A DNA stretch of 64,000 bases from Desulfonema magnum (GCF_017377395.1 NZ_CP061800.1:2914001-2978000), one strand, 5' to 3'. Shown: positions 31,320-40,838, counted from the stretch's first letter. A program made the numbers and translations. Notes: generated from the sequence alone by a model not told the origin.

Positions 31320-34091
31320 TTATTCTTCTCCGAAATACCAGTTACGAATATGCTGTCCGCCCGTGGCCATGTGATACCACCCCTTTACTCTGGGTTTTAC
31401 CAGACAATGGTAGATCTCAAAATAAAGCGGAATCGCCACAGCTTCTTCTTCGCACAGAATCTGTTCTGCACGTTTGTAAAACATTTTTCTTTGTTCTCGG
31501 TCAAATTTTTCTCCGGCTTTGTCTATGAGGGTGGCAAACTCCTGATTTTTCCAGCCAACGTTGAAGAAAGGATTGGACGGATGAAAACGGTCCAGCCAGC
31601 CATTTGCATCAGGATACTCACTGCACATTTTTGCCCGGAACATATGCGGCGGATTTCCCTGAGTCACCAGGTTCGTATAGTTGTCATCATCCTCTCCCTG
31701 AAGTTTTATATTTATATTCAGATGATGTTTTAAAATCGCCTGAATTGCAGATGCAATTTTTTTATGAAATTCAGAATCATTATACAGAAGTGTAATATCG
31801 GGAAAGCCTTTCCCCCCGGGATATCCGGCCAGGGCCAGCCATTTCTGCGCCTGTGAAGGATCAAAACCGATTCCCACCCCCTCTTCAGGGGAAACAGCCC
31901 CGAAACCCGGAGGGCGTGCGCAGGTTGTCGCAGGTTCCCCGTTGCCTTCGTTCTCCGCGTCAATCAGAAGCTGACGATCAATTGCAGCGGAAATGGCTTT
32001 CCGAACAAGAGGATTGTCAACTGGCGGGCGTCTGGTATTAAATGCGTAAGTATAAGTACAGAAATGCGGAGACTCAGAATACTGATCTCTTAATACCGGA
32101 TTTTTTTTGATGCGGTGAACCTCCGCGGGCGGAAGCCGCAAATAACTGCTCCCCATAATATCAAGTTCGTTATTCTCATACATTGCCAGCCCCAGAGAGC
32201 TTTGCGCTATCACATAATAACGAACCTCCGGAACAGAGACTTTTTCTGCGTCATAGTATTTTGGATTCTTTTTCAGGAACATGCCTCTGCTTTTTTCCCA
32301 TAAAGCCAGCATGTAAGAACCATTTGTGCGGATATTTTCGGGTTCTGTCCATCCATGTCCGTATTTTTCAATAGCAGCTTTCGGCAAAGGGCGATAAACC
32401 TCTGAACTGACAAGAGCGGGAAAATAGGAAGCAGGATGTTCAAGCTTGAATACCACCGTAAAATCATCCGGAGAATATACCCCGAGTTCTGAAACGTCTT
32501 TGATTTCACCTTTGTTTATGGGCTTGGCATTTTTCAGGATATACAACATATGGGCATAAGACGATTTTGTGTCCGGGTGTATGTTACGCCGGACAGCCCA
32601 TGCCACATCATGTGCTGTGACAGGGTCGCCGTTTGTCCAGGTGGCATCATAGCGCATATCAAAAATATAAGTATTGCCGCTTGCACTGACTCTCCATTTT
32701 TTAGCCAGTTCAGGAACCGCTTCATATGTTTCCGGATCAAAATCGGTCAGTCCCAGGAACAACTGTTCGGTAATCTCAGCAGAAACACTGTCTCCGCCAA
32801 GCCCAGGATCAATTGTCCGAACAGGTCTTTTCAGCGGAAGACGCAGCGTGTATTCTTCCATATAGTTGAACAGGTCTGACTCATACATCTGCTCCTGATC
32901 AGTAAATACAAATTCCCCGTCTTTCATCACCTTGAAGAAAATTTTCTTGCCCGTGATATCTCCCTCCGGTGTAAAATCATATGAGCCGGTAACTCCTTTC
33001 CAGTTCTCAAGGAACCTGAGGGTCGTGCTTATAACAATCGGTACGGCCGAACCGCCTTTTTCAATGGCAGAAGCCAGCACCGACATGGCATCATAGCCCT
33101 GGGCTGCCCATGTATCAGGAACAAATCCGTATCTGGATTCAAATCGTTTGACAAAATCCCGGGTCAGTTTGTCCGGAGCCAGAGCATTGAAGACCGTGGG
33201 AACAGCAATATTTTCGGCTGCCTTGCCTGCAATGACCCATAGGTCAGAAGTGTCCAGACCGTCTCCTCCCATAATCGGAACATTTGCCCCCATTTCGCGC
33301 AGTTGGCTGACAAGTACCGCAGCCGTGGGGGTGTCTCCGGCAATGAGTACTGAATCAAATTCATACTCCTTTTTCAGCAATGCAATGACACTTCTGAAAT
33401 CGTTTTCCTCGGTAAAATAGGACCGGGTGGCAACAATTTCAATTCCCAGTTCCATGGCCCTTGCCTTGAAAATTTCTGCAAGACTCTTATGAACAGCCTT
33501 TCTTTCATAAAAAGTGATTACTTTTTTAAACTCGCTGCGGTGGGCGTATTCAGCCACCTGATATCCGAATTCTTTCTGAGTCGGGATGTTTCTGAACGTA
33601 AAATTTCCTCTGTACCGCGTCAGATCCGGATCTGTTGCCCCGTAGGAAAGATAGCATATTCCCGCCTCCTCATAGATAACAGATGCCGGAATTGCAACAT
33701 TCGAACTCCTATGTCCCACGACAGCGACGACATCTTCGTTCTTTGCCAGTTCTGCCGCGATTCTCTCTCCCTTGTCAGCATCCTCCATGTCATCATACAC
33801 GACGGGCTTTATCTTTCTTCCTGAAAGCCCTCCTCTCTGATTGATCTCTTCCACTGCCATAGTGACGCCTTCAAGAAAAAAATTGGAGTATGTCGAGGTT
33901 CTGACGACACCGATAAGAATATCTCCCCGGGCCCGGGCTGCCTTGTCAGATCTTTTTTCTGATGGCGTGCCTGTGTCGCAGGAAAAAACAACGAGAAGGG
34001 CAAAGAGAAAAAAGCAGCGAAGAACAATAGCTGACAACTGAGAAAGATTACAGTCCTCTTTGGATTTTATCGGATTTCTCCTTTTCAGCAT
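31320..34091 (-). CDS. Lipoprotein with two fused solute-binding domains (LivJ-type plus OppA-type)
   Basis: About 923 residues from the ATG at 34091, which has AAAGGA five bases upstream and lies inside the 3' end of the SPFH gene in another frame. The hydrophobic segment LSAIVLRCFFLFALLVVFSC ends in a lipobox Cys. Residues about 45-400 form a type-1 branched-chain-amino-acid-type receptor (ILIGVVRTSTYSNFFLEGV). From about 410 a second, type-2 peptide/nickel-binding (SBP_bac_5) domain follows (LAKKWRVSASGNTYIFDMR, TWTNGDPVTAHDVAWAVRR). No permease or ATPase for either is nearby, so a sensing or ligand-presenting role to the channels in this cluster seems more likely than uptake. The fusion of two unrelated binding folds in one lipoprotein is odd. 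Confidence 0.85.
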   Translation of the reverse strand: MLKRRNPIKSKEDCNLSQLSAIVLRCFFLFALLVVFSCDTGTPSEKRSDKAARARGDILIGVVRTSTYSNFFLEGVTMAVEEINQRGGLSGRKIKPVVYDDMEDADKGERIAAELAKNEDVVAVVGHRSSNVAIPASVIYEEAGICYLSYGATDPDLTRYRGNFTFRNIPTQKEFGYQVAEYAHRSEFKKVITFYERKAVHKSLAEIFKARAMELGIEIVATRSYFTEENDFRSVIALLKKEYEFDSVLIAGDTPTAAVLVSQLREMGANVPIMGGDGLDTSDLWVIAGKAAENIAVPTVFNALAPDKLTRDFVKRFESRYGFVPDTWAAQGYDAMSVLASAIEKGGSAVPIVISTTLRFLENWKGVTGSYDFTPEGDITGKKIFFKVMKDGEFVFTDQEQMYESDLFNYMEEYTLRLPLKRPVRTIDPGLGGDSVSAEITEQLFLGLTDFDPETYEAVPELAKKWRVSASGNTYIFDMRYDATWTNGDPVTAHDVAWAVRRNIHPDTKSSYAHMLYILKNAKPINKGEIKDVSELGVYSPDDFTVVFKLEHPASYFPALVSSEVYRPLPKAAIEKYGHGWTEPENIRTNGSYMLALWEKSRGMFLKKNPKYYDAEKVSVPEVRYYVIAQSSLGLAMYENNELDIMGSSYLRLPPAEVHRIKKNPVLRDQYSESPHFCTYTYAFNTRRPPVDNPLVRKAISAAIDRQLLIDAENEGNGEPATTCARPPGFGAVSPEEGVGIGFDPSQAQKWLALAGYPGGKGFPDITLLYNDSEFHKKIASAIQAILKHHLNINIKLQGEDDDNYTNLVTQGNPPHMFRAKMCSEYPDANGWLDRFHPSNPFFNVGWKNQEFATLIDKAGEKFDREQRKMFYKRAEQILCEEEAVAIPLYFEIYHCLVKPRVKGWYHMATGGQHIRNWYFGEE

Positions 34092-35070
34092 TTGCTTCCT
34101 TTGTTCCGCCTGAGTCTTCAGATATCTGATTTGCAGATGATACATCAGAGGTTTCGGGTTCGGAAGTTTCTTCTTTACCGGAACTGTCTGTATCTCCGGA
34201 TGGTTGCGGCTGCACGAAATCCGTAAAGCTCCCTATGGGAATCCCCCCGATAATTGGCAATCCGCCTTGTTTTCCGCCGCCGATAACCACGGTCTTTGCA
34301 TTTTCAGACTCAGCAAGCTTTAATGTGGCATCAATCCCCATCCAGTGCAATACCTGCGGGGAAAGCGACTTGTTAAATATTTTCAGCCCTTCGGCCTCAA
34401 TGCGCTTTCTTTCTTTTTCCTGTTCTTCCCTTTCAAGCCTGAATTTGTATGAATCAGCAATATGTTTCTGCTGGATTTTTTCCCGTATTGACTGCTCAAC
34501 ACTGGCAGGAAGCTGCATTTTTTTGATGATCACATCATCCACATTCACATAGCGTTGTGCAATCTGTTCCACGGCCTCACTGATAGATTTTTCAATAATT
34601 GCCTGTTCAGTTCTGTAAACTTCCTCAGCGTCAAGCTTGCCGATGAGTACACGTAAGACATTCTCAATTTCCGGAATGACAACGACATTCACATAGTCGG
34701 GTCCCACTTTTTTGTGGAGCAGCCCCAGCAGTTTATATTGAGGCTGATAACGAATTGAGATGAAAAGGTGAACTTTGAGACCATTTTTCGTTAACACATC
34801 AAACTCATGAAAAACTTCCTGTACCCTGACATTATAGTCATACATCTTATCCCAGGGATAAATAAAATGGACACCTTCGGCATATACATGATCTACCTGT
34901 GTTCCGCCGAAGAAAAGGCTCCAGAACACTCCTCCGTGACCTGCCGGGATAATAATGACAATATTCTGGAGAAAGTAAGCCGCCACAAACAAAGCAATAA
35001 GAAAGGGTACTGCCAACGAAACAGAAACTTTTCTTAATTTGGCTTTCAGTTTTTTATAAAATTCTCTCAT
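34048..35070 (-). CDS. SPFH/prohibitin-family membrane protein
   Basis: 340 residues. N-terminal membrane helix (about 17-37) followed by the SPFH domain: VIIIPAGHGGVFWSLFFGG, GVHFIYPWDKMYDYNVRVQ, a coiled coil (REEQEKERKRIEAEGLKIF) and a low-complexity Ser/Glu/Asp tail from about 285. Prohibitin-like proteins assemble large rings on membranes and organise proteases or channels. Here the gene precedes the dual-binding lipoprotein (overlapping it by 44 bases) and the channel genes, which suggests a scaffold for these membrane proteins, an inference. HflC/HflK differ in carrying partner FtsH, not seen here. Confidence 0.88.
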   Translation of the reverse strand: MREFYKKLKAKLRKVSVSLAVPFLIALFVAAYFLQNIVIIIPAGHGGVFWSLFFGGTQVDHVYAEGVHFIYPWDKMYDYNVRVQEVFHEFDVLTKNGLKVHLFISIRYQPQYKLLGLLHKKVGPDYVNVVVIPEIENVLRVLIGKLDAEEVYRTEQAIIEKSISEAVEQIAQRYVNVDDVIIKKMQLPASVEQSIREKIQQKHIADSYKFRLEREEQEKERKRIEAEGLKIFNKSLSPQVLHWMGIDATLKLAESENAKTVVIGGGKQGGLPIIGGIPIGSFTDFVQPQPSGDTDSSGKEETSEPETSDVSSANQISEDSGGTKEANAEKEKSDKIQRGL

Positions 35071-35357
35071 TCTGTCCCATTCCGCCAGTTGGTCATTGAA
35101 GGAACAAACAGCAGTGCAAACGGGTTGTTCCTACCTGATGTTATGGCACTGCTGATGCAATCTTGCTGTTCCGGCAGAGGCATATGTCCCGTCTATGAAG
35201 ACTGATCAAGGTTTCTACGCTGGATTTGCGAAACTGTAGTTGGGAAATTTTGACATCATTGCTGGTTCAAATGTATAATTTTTTTAAGTAATTCGGGCGA
35301 ATGCCTGTAATTTCCGGACAGATATGTCCGTTTACTTTCAAAGAGTTACAGCAACGC
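35071..35357. other. Intergenic region, nothing recognised
   Basis: I see no gene, strong hairpin or member of the repeat families defined elsewhere in the window. Confidence 0.4.
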
Positions 35358-35567
35358 TCATGCTGTCTCCTCTTTTTTTGTTTTTTCCGATACCAGAACC
35401 ACCATCAGGCCGATCAGCGGCGAGAAAATTATCGAACAAAAAAGATATCCCCAGAACCCCATTTTTTTGTTCACCCCTGCCAAGGCAATCACCAGACATG
35501 ATGCAAAATAAATGGCCTGAATAGCCACAGGAGAGGAAAGTATCACGGTCAGAGGCAGATAATTCAT
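35358..35567 (-). CDS. Small two-helix membrane protein
   Basis: 69 residues with two hydrophobic segments (about 4-30 and 37-60) and a charged Lys/Glu C-terminus (EKTKKEETA). The ATG at 35567 has GAGGAATTTTTACC in front. Family not recognised; it resembles small superinfection- or phospholipase-D-N-type membrane hairpins only in layout. It lies between the SPFH gene and the DUF697-type genes in the same direction and may belong to the same transcript. Confidence 0.65.
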   Translation of the reverse strand: MNYLPLTVILSSPVAIQAIYFASCLVIALAGVNKKMGFWGYLFCSIIFSPLIGLMVVLVSEKTKKEETA

Positions 35568-35680
35568 TGGTAAAAATTCCTCATAAAATGATGTTAAGTG
35601 TCAGATGTTAAATGCCAAAGGGTAACGGTCAGGAGTAAAAAAGCAAATATCTTTTATTCTTAACACCTGACACTTTCTTA

Positions 35681-36307
35681 CTATTTTGCAGCAGCGGCAA
35701 CCTTTTCCCCTTCTTTGAACATTTTCGTATAATACACTTTCACCTTATCAGGATCAAAGGTCAGAAAAGTTCCGCCCGAGGCGAAATGCTGGACAAACAC
35801 TTTACCGACAGCGTAAGTGGAGGCACCCGCGATAATCGGCATGGTCACAACGCCGGCGGTCGTCCCTATGGCGGGAACGGATTTGGATATGCTTACAGCC
35901 AGCGGGCCGGATATCACCATAGGCACGGCACCTCCGACCAGGGAAGACAGGATACTTTTCACCACACCCTTGGAAAACGGGACATTGTATATCTGAGCAA
36001 GCTTTCTGAGCAGATTGAGCTGAACGACTGTCAGTCCTGCAAAATCCACCAAAGGCAAGGGAATGAGACCGACTGCCATTGAGCCATATACATGGTGTCT
36101 GATAAGCTTGTTCAGCTTCTCATTGGACACCTCCTTTACCATTGTCTCTTCCGCCTGTTTTTCCATTTTTTCGTCTTTCATTGTTTCCTCCATTTTGGTT
36201 GACTGGATTTCCGTTTTTTCAGTTTCCTTTGTTTCTTTTGTCAGATTTTCCGCCTTTGTCTCTGTCTTTTTTGACTGATCTTCCGTTTTTCCCTTGTCGG
36301 CTTTCAT
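35681..36307 (-). CDS. DUF697-type membrane protein with Lys/Glu-rich N-terminus
   Basis: 208 residues; the ATG at 36307 follows AAGGAGG. Residues 1-65 are almost only Lys, Glu, Thr and Met, probably an extended or coiled tail. The rest matches the hydrophobic DUF697-like domain shared by the next two genes: SMAVGLIPLPLVDFAGLTVV, then a two-helix segment and the block FVQHFASGGTFLTFDPDKVK. Function unknown; DUF697 domains occur in stress-related inner-membrane proteins and behind GTPase domains. Three tandem paralogues in one place suggest hetero-oligomers. Confidence 0.8.
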   Translation of the reverse strand: MKADKGKTEDQSKKTETKAENLTKETKETEKTEIQSTKMEETMKDEKMEKQAEETMVKEVSNEKLNKLIRHHVYGSMAVGLIPLPLVDFAGLTVVQLNLLRKLAQIYNVPFSKGVVKSILSSLVGGAVPMVISGPLAVSISKSVPAIGTTAGVVTMPIIAGASTYAVGKVFVQHFASGGTFLTFDPDKVKVYYTKMFKEGEKVAAAAK

Positions 36308-36539
36308 TTCTACCTCCTTATCAGAAATCAGGGTATTTAATTATATAAATATTCCTTTATTATAGGGGCATATTCTCTCAGATCATCTCCCAATTTCCCT
36401 TTGCATACTAAATATATTTCTTTTAAAGTATGGTAATGAATAAGTCAAGTAAATCCTTTAGTCTCTCAGAAAAAAAAATGGCATTTTTCATCATTGTTTC
36501 AGAGAATTTTGCAGTCCGTATCTCTCTTTAAAAAGATTC

Positions 36540-37904
36540 CTACGCTGTCCGTATATTTTCTCTTTTTTTCATATCAGCGGCGATATTTTTACCTTTCTGA
36601 AACATTTTTGCATAATAGTCTTTCACTTTTTCAGGATCAAAAGTCAGAAATGTTCCGCCTGAGGCAAAATGCTGAATAAAAACCTTGCCGATGGCATAGG
36701 TGGCTGCCCCGGCAAGAATTGGCATGGTCACAACACCGATTGTCTGTCCCATCCCGGGAATGAATTTTGCCAGACTTGCTGTGAGCGTTAATTTCTCCGT
36801 GCCTGCTGTCAGAAGAACCGATACTGGCACTGGCAGCGCACCGCCTGCCAGCGAAGACAGCAGATTTTTCACTATATCCTTTGAAAACGGAATATTGTAT
36901 GCTTTGGCAAGCTTTCTGATCAACGTCAGTTGAACAAGCGTGAGCCCCGCAAAATCCATGAGAGGTAAGGGAATCAGCCCAACTCCCATTGAAACCCATA
37001 CGTGGTGTCTGAGAATTCCTTCAACCTCTGCTTTAAAAACTTTTTCCTCCGCTTTCTTGGTCCCTTTGTCTTGAAATTCAGGCTTCATGCTGATTCCGTT
37101 GTGTTCTGATGTCCTGACGGCATTGTAAGTTTTCTTTACTTTTTCGATACCGTATTTTCTTTCCAGCCGGCGTATAATAAAATGGCCCCGTGCCTTGTCC
37201 TGAAAAAGATTGATAAAAATAATATTGATGAGTGCCCCGGCAGCCGCTCCTGCTATGGGGATTGCTCTGGCCATAATCTGTGCGGATATGATGGTCTGAT
37301 ATTTAGCGGCAATCTGTGCGATAAGCTGAACCGCAAAAGGGGATCCCATCCCTGCGATGCCTTTTTTGGCAATGTGTTTGGAAGATTCCTCCGGCGGTTT
37401 TTCAAGCGAGGTCCGAATCGCATAATACCCGGTTTCCCCGATATTCTCATCAGCAGGTTCTCCGCCCAGGGCGAAGACTTCCAGAGAGGCAATCTTTGTT
37501 TCAAACTGATTATAGTCCTCGCCTTCGTCCCTGGCGATATCCGCAACAGCTCGAAGCATGAGGACAGTGGTGACAGGCAGCTCGGCAAAAAGTGTCAGGA
37601 TTCCCACACCTCCCACGGCCCCGGCCGTGGCCACATAAAGGATATTTTTTTCTTCGGACACCCGCGGGATATCCCGCTCGGACATGGTTGTCATGGCAAA
37701 TTCCCATGATTTTTCAATTGCCACGAGATTGCACATTGCCGCCGACTCCCGGTAAGCAGGGGGCAGAAGTCTGCTTAGTGTTTCCGCGGCATCTCCGAAA
37801 AAATTTGCTGTTTTAGCTGCGATGCTGTCTTTTTCCAAAAGTGATTTTGCTCTTTTCAGGTCTGCGAGGTCTTTTCCCTGCATAAGAAAAATTGTCTCTT
37901 TCAC
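36540..37904 (-). CDS. EcsC-like domain fused to DUF697-type domain
   Basis: 454 residues. The N-terminal part (about 60-260) resembles the EcsC family (ILYVATAGAVGGVGILTLFA, then ELPVTTVLMLRAVADIARDE, and YNQFETKIASLEVFALGG). The C-terminal part (about 285-440) repeats the DUF697-type domain of its neighbours (SMGVGLIPLPLMDFAGLTLV; FIQHFASGGTFLTFDPEKVK). The start overlaps the stop of 37901-38425 by ATGA, so they are translated together. EcsC was named from a Bacillus ABC locus; its molecular role is unknown. Association with channels and an SPFH protein hints at an envelope-stress or membrane-organising role. Confidence 0.82.
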   Translation of the reverse strand: MKETIFLMQGKDLADLKRAKSLLEKDSIAAKTANFFGDAAETLSRLLPPAYRESAAMCNLVAIEKSWEFAMTTMSERDIPRVSEEKNILYVATAGAVGGVGILTLFAELPVTTVLMLRAVADIARDEGEDYNQFETKIASLEVFALGGEPADENIGETGYYAIRTSLEKPPEESSKHIAKKGIAGMGSPFAVQLIAQIAAKYQTIISAQIMARAIPIAGAAAGALINIIFINLFQDKARGHFIIRRLERKYGIEKVKKTYNAVRTSEHNGISMKPEFQDKGTKKAEEKVFKAEVEGILRHHVWVSMGVGLIPLPLMDFAGLTLVQLTLIRKLAKAYNIPFSKDIVKNLLSSLAGGALPVPVSVLLTAGTEKLTLTASLAKFIPGMGQTIGVVTMPILAGAATYAIGKVFIQHFASGGTFLTFDPEKVKDYYAKMFQKGKNIAADMKKRENIRTA

Positions 37905-38425
37905 GTTTTTTTCCTCTCTTTCCTGATTTCAACAGCGACCTTCTTGCCTTCCTCAAACATTTCCGCGTAGTAGTCTTTCACCTTCTCAGGATCAAAAGTC
38001 AGAAAAGTTCCGCCCGAGGCAAAATGCTGGATAAATACCTTGCCGATGGCATACGTGAATGCTCCGCTGATCATCGGCATGGTGATCACACCGGCAGTCT
38101 GCCCTATTCCCGGAACAAATTTTGCCACACTTGCCGACAGTGAGACTGAAACCGCCGGGAGAGCCGTTGTGCGAATCGCAGCAAAGGCAGCGTCGTCAGC
38201 AAATGAGGCCAAGACCGCGATCCAGGAAGACAGGGTATTTTTATCCGGTTTCCTGATAAACGGTATTCCATATGCTTTTGAAATTTTTCTCAGCATATTG
38301 AACTGAACAAGTGTCAGACCTGCGAAATCTGCAAGGGGCAGAGGAATAAGACTGACACCCATTGAAGCCCATACATGATATCTGAGGATGCTGTCAATAT
38401 CCTCTTTTGATATGTGTTTTGTCAT
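37901..38425 (-). CDS. DUF697-type membrane protein
   Basis: 174 residues, the shortest of the three paralogues, consisting only of the shared domain: SMGVSLIPLPLADFAGLTLV, a variable middle segment (NTLSSWIAVLASFADDAAFA instead of the usual SLAGGA block), and FIQHFASGGTFLTFDPEKVK near the C-terminus. First gene of this group in transcription order, overlapping the EcsC-like gene by four bases. Function unknown. Confidence 0.82.
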   Translation of the reverse strand: MTKHISKEDIDSILRYHVWASMGVSLIPLPLADFAGLTLVQFNMLRKISKAYGIPFIRKPDKNTLSSWIAVLASFADDAAFAAIRTTALPAVSVSLSASVAKFVPGIGQTAGVITMPMISGAFTYAIGKVFIQHFASGGTFLTFDPEKVKDYYAEMFEEGKKVAVEIRKERKKT

Positions 38426-38491
38426 TGTTTCGACCTGTTCAGTTTCAGATTTTTTCAGCCTGAATTCACAAGCGGTTCTGCTTCCGATTTT

Positions 38492-39673
38492 TTAGTTTTG
38501 ATAATGATCACGATATAACTTCGCGAATTTCCTGAGACGCTTATCTGCCCGTTCAAAAAAGAATTTATAGGACTCGCAAAAATGATTGTGTCCCTTGTCT
38601 TTCGGATCCCGGATCCGGTCTTTTATACATCCTCCGTAGCACAAATCCAGCCATTGGCATTCCTTACATTCGATCCCGAAATCGGATTTGCGTCTCCCAA
38701 AAGCCAGATGGTCCCGGGATCGGAATGCCTCTCCGATTGACATTTCGTGAATGTTGCCCACACGGGTGTCTTCCGATACCAGGTAGTCACAGGAGAACAG
38801 ATCACCGTTATGCTCAACCACCAGCGCGTCGCCGCAGACTTTGTGGAAGATGCAATGATCCGGGACCATTCCCACATACTTCTGAATCAGCGCGTCAAAA
38901 AACCGGACAGATGTTTTTTGCCGGAGCCGTTTGAAATCAAAATCTTTGACCCACAGATTGAACAGACGATTGAGAAAAACGCCGTAATCTTTCGCGTCCA
39001 CGGAATAGGGGGCGGCGGCATCCGGATTCCGGGGATCAGTTTCCACGACCGGCATGAACTGCATAAAGGTAAATCTGTTCTTCCTGAAGAATTTATAGAT
39101 TTCTTCGGCATATTTCACCGAATACGCGTTCACTGTGGCCAATACGTTCACTTGCACGCCCTTGTCTGAAAGCATTTTCGCGTTTTCAAACACCTGCTGA
39201 AAAGTTCCGTTTCCCCGCAGATCCTTACGGTACTGATTATGAACATGTTCAGGGCCGTCAAGCGAAACCCCGACCAGAAAATTCTCGTTTTTCAGAAAAC
39301 GGGCCCATTCTTCATCCAAGAGGGTTCCGTTAGTCTGAATCGCGTTTGAATACTCCCTGCCTTTGGCATAATAGCGTTGCAGGGCCACGGCCTTCACAAA
39401 AAAATCCAATCCCATCAGTGTCGGCTCGCCCCCGTGCCAGATAAACGTAGGGGTATCCGAACACGCGAACATATCCTCAATGACCTTTTCCATGGTAGCG
39501 TCATTCATGCGGTGGGTTGCGGGCAGCCCTTTGTAGAGCGCGTGTTTTTCAAGATAAAAACAATAATCACACCGCAAGTTGCAGAATGATCCGGTCGGTT
39601 TCACCAAAATACTTCTTCTTTGTAATGGTCTGCGAGGTATTATCATTTCTTTTTGTCTTTTCGTTTTTTTCAT
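38492..39673 (-). CDS. Anaerobic sulfatase-maturing radical SAM enzyme
   Basis: 393 residues. The radical SAM cluster motif CNLRCDYC (Cys31, Cys35, Cys38) follows VKPTGSF; the family-typical YCFYLEK and FIWHGGEPTLMG are present. The C-terminal SPASM domain shows C-x-n-CGDALVVEHNGDLFSCDYLV, ECKECQWLDLCYGGC and a late FCESY Cys, binding two auxiliary clusters. It converts the active-site Ser or Cys of sulfatases to formylglycine without oxygen. A matching Ser-type sulfatase lies at 45616-47307. Length and motifs are normal. No clear ribosome site is seen at 39673; Met10 (39646) is an alternative start. Confidence 0.93.
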   Translation of the reverse strand: MKKTKRQKEMIIPRRPLQRRSILVKPTGSFCNLRCDYCFYLEKHALYKGLPATHRMNDATMEKVIEDMFACSDTPTFIWHGGEPTLMGLDFFVKAVALQRYYAKGREYSNAIQTNGTLLDEEWARFLKNENFLVGVSLDGPEHVHNQYRKDLRGNGTFQQVFENAKMLSDKGVQVNVLATVNAYSVKYAEEIYKFFRKNRFTFMQFMPVVETDPRNPDAAAPYSVDAKDYGVFLNRLFNLWVKDFDFKRLRQKTSVRFFDALIQKYVGMVPDHCIFHKVCGDALVVEHNGDLFSCDYLVSEDTRVGNIHEMSIGEAFRSRDHLAFGRRKSDFGIECKECQWLDLCYGGCIKDRIRDPKDKGHNHFCESYKFFFERADKRLRKFAKLYRDHYQN

Positions 39674-39842
39674 CCGAGGTCACAGGAACCGGAAATAAAG
39701 CCGGCTTTTCCCGGTAAAAGAAGACAGCAGGTTCGCAGGCTGTCACTCATATTATTCTCTCCGGTTGCACTGTCAGCCAAAGAGCAAGTTTGGCACTCCG
39801 GATGTTTTGCCAAAGTGTGACTTCGGCACATATAACGTTTTT

Positions 39843-40838
39843 TTAGAAACTGACTTTTATACCGAAACTGAGCGAAGTGTCTTTTTTTTCCATATCACCG
39901 ATCCCCCTCTCTGTCTGACGCTTTTCATCAAGATAATCCTGAACCGCGTTGTTAAACGCGTTGTTCTCATACCTGATTGTATATGAGGTCAGGAAAGAAA
40001 TTGCTTTTGTCAGCTTAAAATTCAGGGATAAGCCGAGTTTCCAATTATAATAATCCGAATTATCCAAATCAAAGACATAATTCGCGTTTTCCGAGAAGCT
40101 GATAGTCTCAGTGATGTCCCAGTGCAGCTTCTGCAAGAAGTAAAGCGTGTTATAATCATAATCCTCCACTGAAGGGAAATCAGCATACTTTCCCTTTTGG
40201 ATGTTTTCGTTCATATATTCCATATCTGAAAAGCCATAGGATGCCGACATCCACACATTAAGATTCGGAGAATCAACCACCACACCCATCAGACCGCCAA
40301 AGTAACTCACACGATTTTCTATATACTGGGAGGCATTCCTCTCCCATGCCGCTCCGACACCAAGAGATAGCCGCTCCGTAAGCGCAAGGGTCATGATCTC
40401 ACGCAAAAACTGATCGTTCAGTGAAGTGGATACGCCATTGAGAGACATGGTTGTGTCAGCTTTGGAGATTGTGTAGTTCGTATCGCTGGTTAAGATGCCT
40501 TTTCTCAATATCAGGGCGAAGTTCCCTTTATTTCCCGTCTGCTCGGTATTACCGGTCTTTTCCGAATAGGTATAGCTTGCCTCGACATGACACAGGAGGG
40601 GGCGGGGAATGGGTTCATATTTTTTCGGATTTTGGTTCCACCAGGGCCCAAGGTCTTTGCCGTTGGAAATCCATGAGCTTTCCTCCGATATCTCCGGACT
40701 TTTCTGAGGCACCTCGGCCTGGGCCAGAACTATCGGCAAATCCTGATCCGACTGAGCATCATGGGCTATGGATGTGAGGGGTGCCAAAACCAATGTGGAC
40801 AGGAGCCAAATAACAAAATACTTCAAAAAAATTTTCAT
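39843..40838 (-). CDS. DUF481-like outer-membrane beta-barrel protein
   Basis: 331 residues; the ATG at 40838 follows AAAGGAG. Signal peptide 1-25. The mature part alternates polar and aromatic residues in strands with Tyr/Trp/Phe girdles and ends on Phe (SLSFGIKVSF), the signature for BAM-mediated insertion. Pattern (VEASYTYSEKTGNTEQTGNKG, many SL-LNFKLTKAISFLTSYTIR-type strands) agrees with the DUF481/YdiY group. Its function is unknown; it may be a pore or a structural barrel. It lies between the maturase and a lipoprotein gene. Confidence 0.75.
   Translation of the reverse strand: MKIFLKYFVIWLLSTLVLAPLTSIAHDAQSDQDLPIVLAQAEVPQKSPEISEESSWISNGKDLGPWWNQNPKKYEPIPRPLLCHVEASYTYSEKTGNTEQTGNKGNFALILRKGILTSDTNYTISKADTTMSLNGVSTSLNDQFLREIMTLALTERLSLGVGAAWERNASQYIENRVSYFGGLMGVVVDSPNLNVWMSASYGFSDMEYMNENIQKGKYADFPSVEDYDYNTLYFLQKLHWDITETISFSENANYVFDLDNSDYYNWKLGLSLNFKLTKAISFLTSYTIRYENNAFNNAVQDYLDEKRQTERGIGDMEKKDTSLSFGIKVSF

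Noticed and set aside
22487..34091. Branched-chain amino-acid or peptide ABC uptake system
   Set aside because: Binding domains are present but no permease or ATPase gene; two of the three proteins continue into ion-channel domains.
34048..35070. HflC protease-regulator subunit
   Set aside because: No HflK or FtsH partner nearby, and the tail is a long acidic low-complexity region, so only the general SPFH family is assigned.
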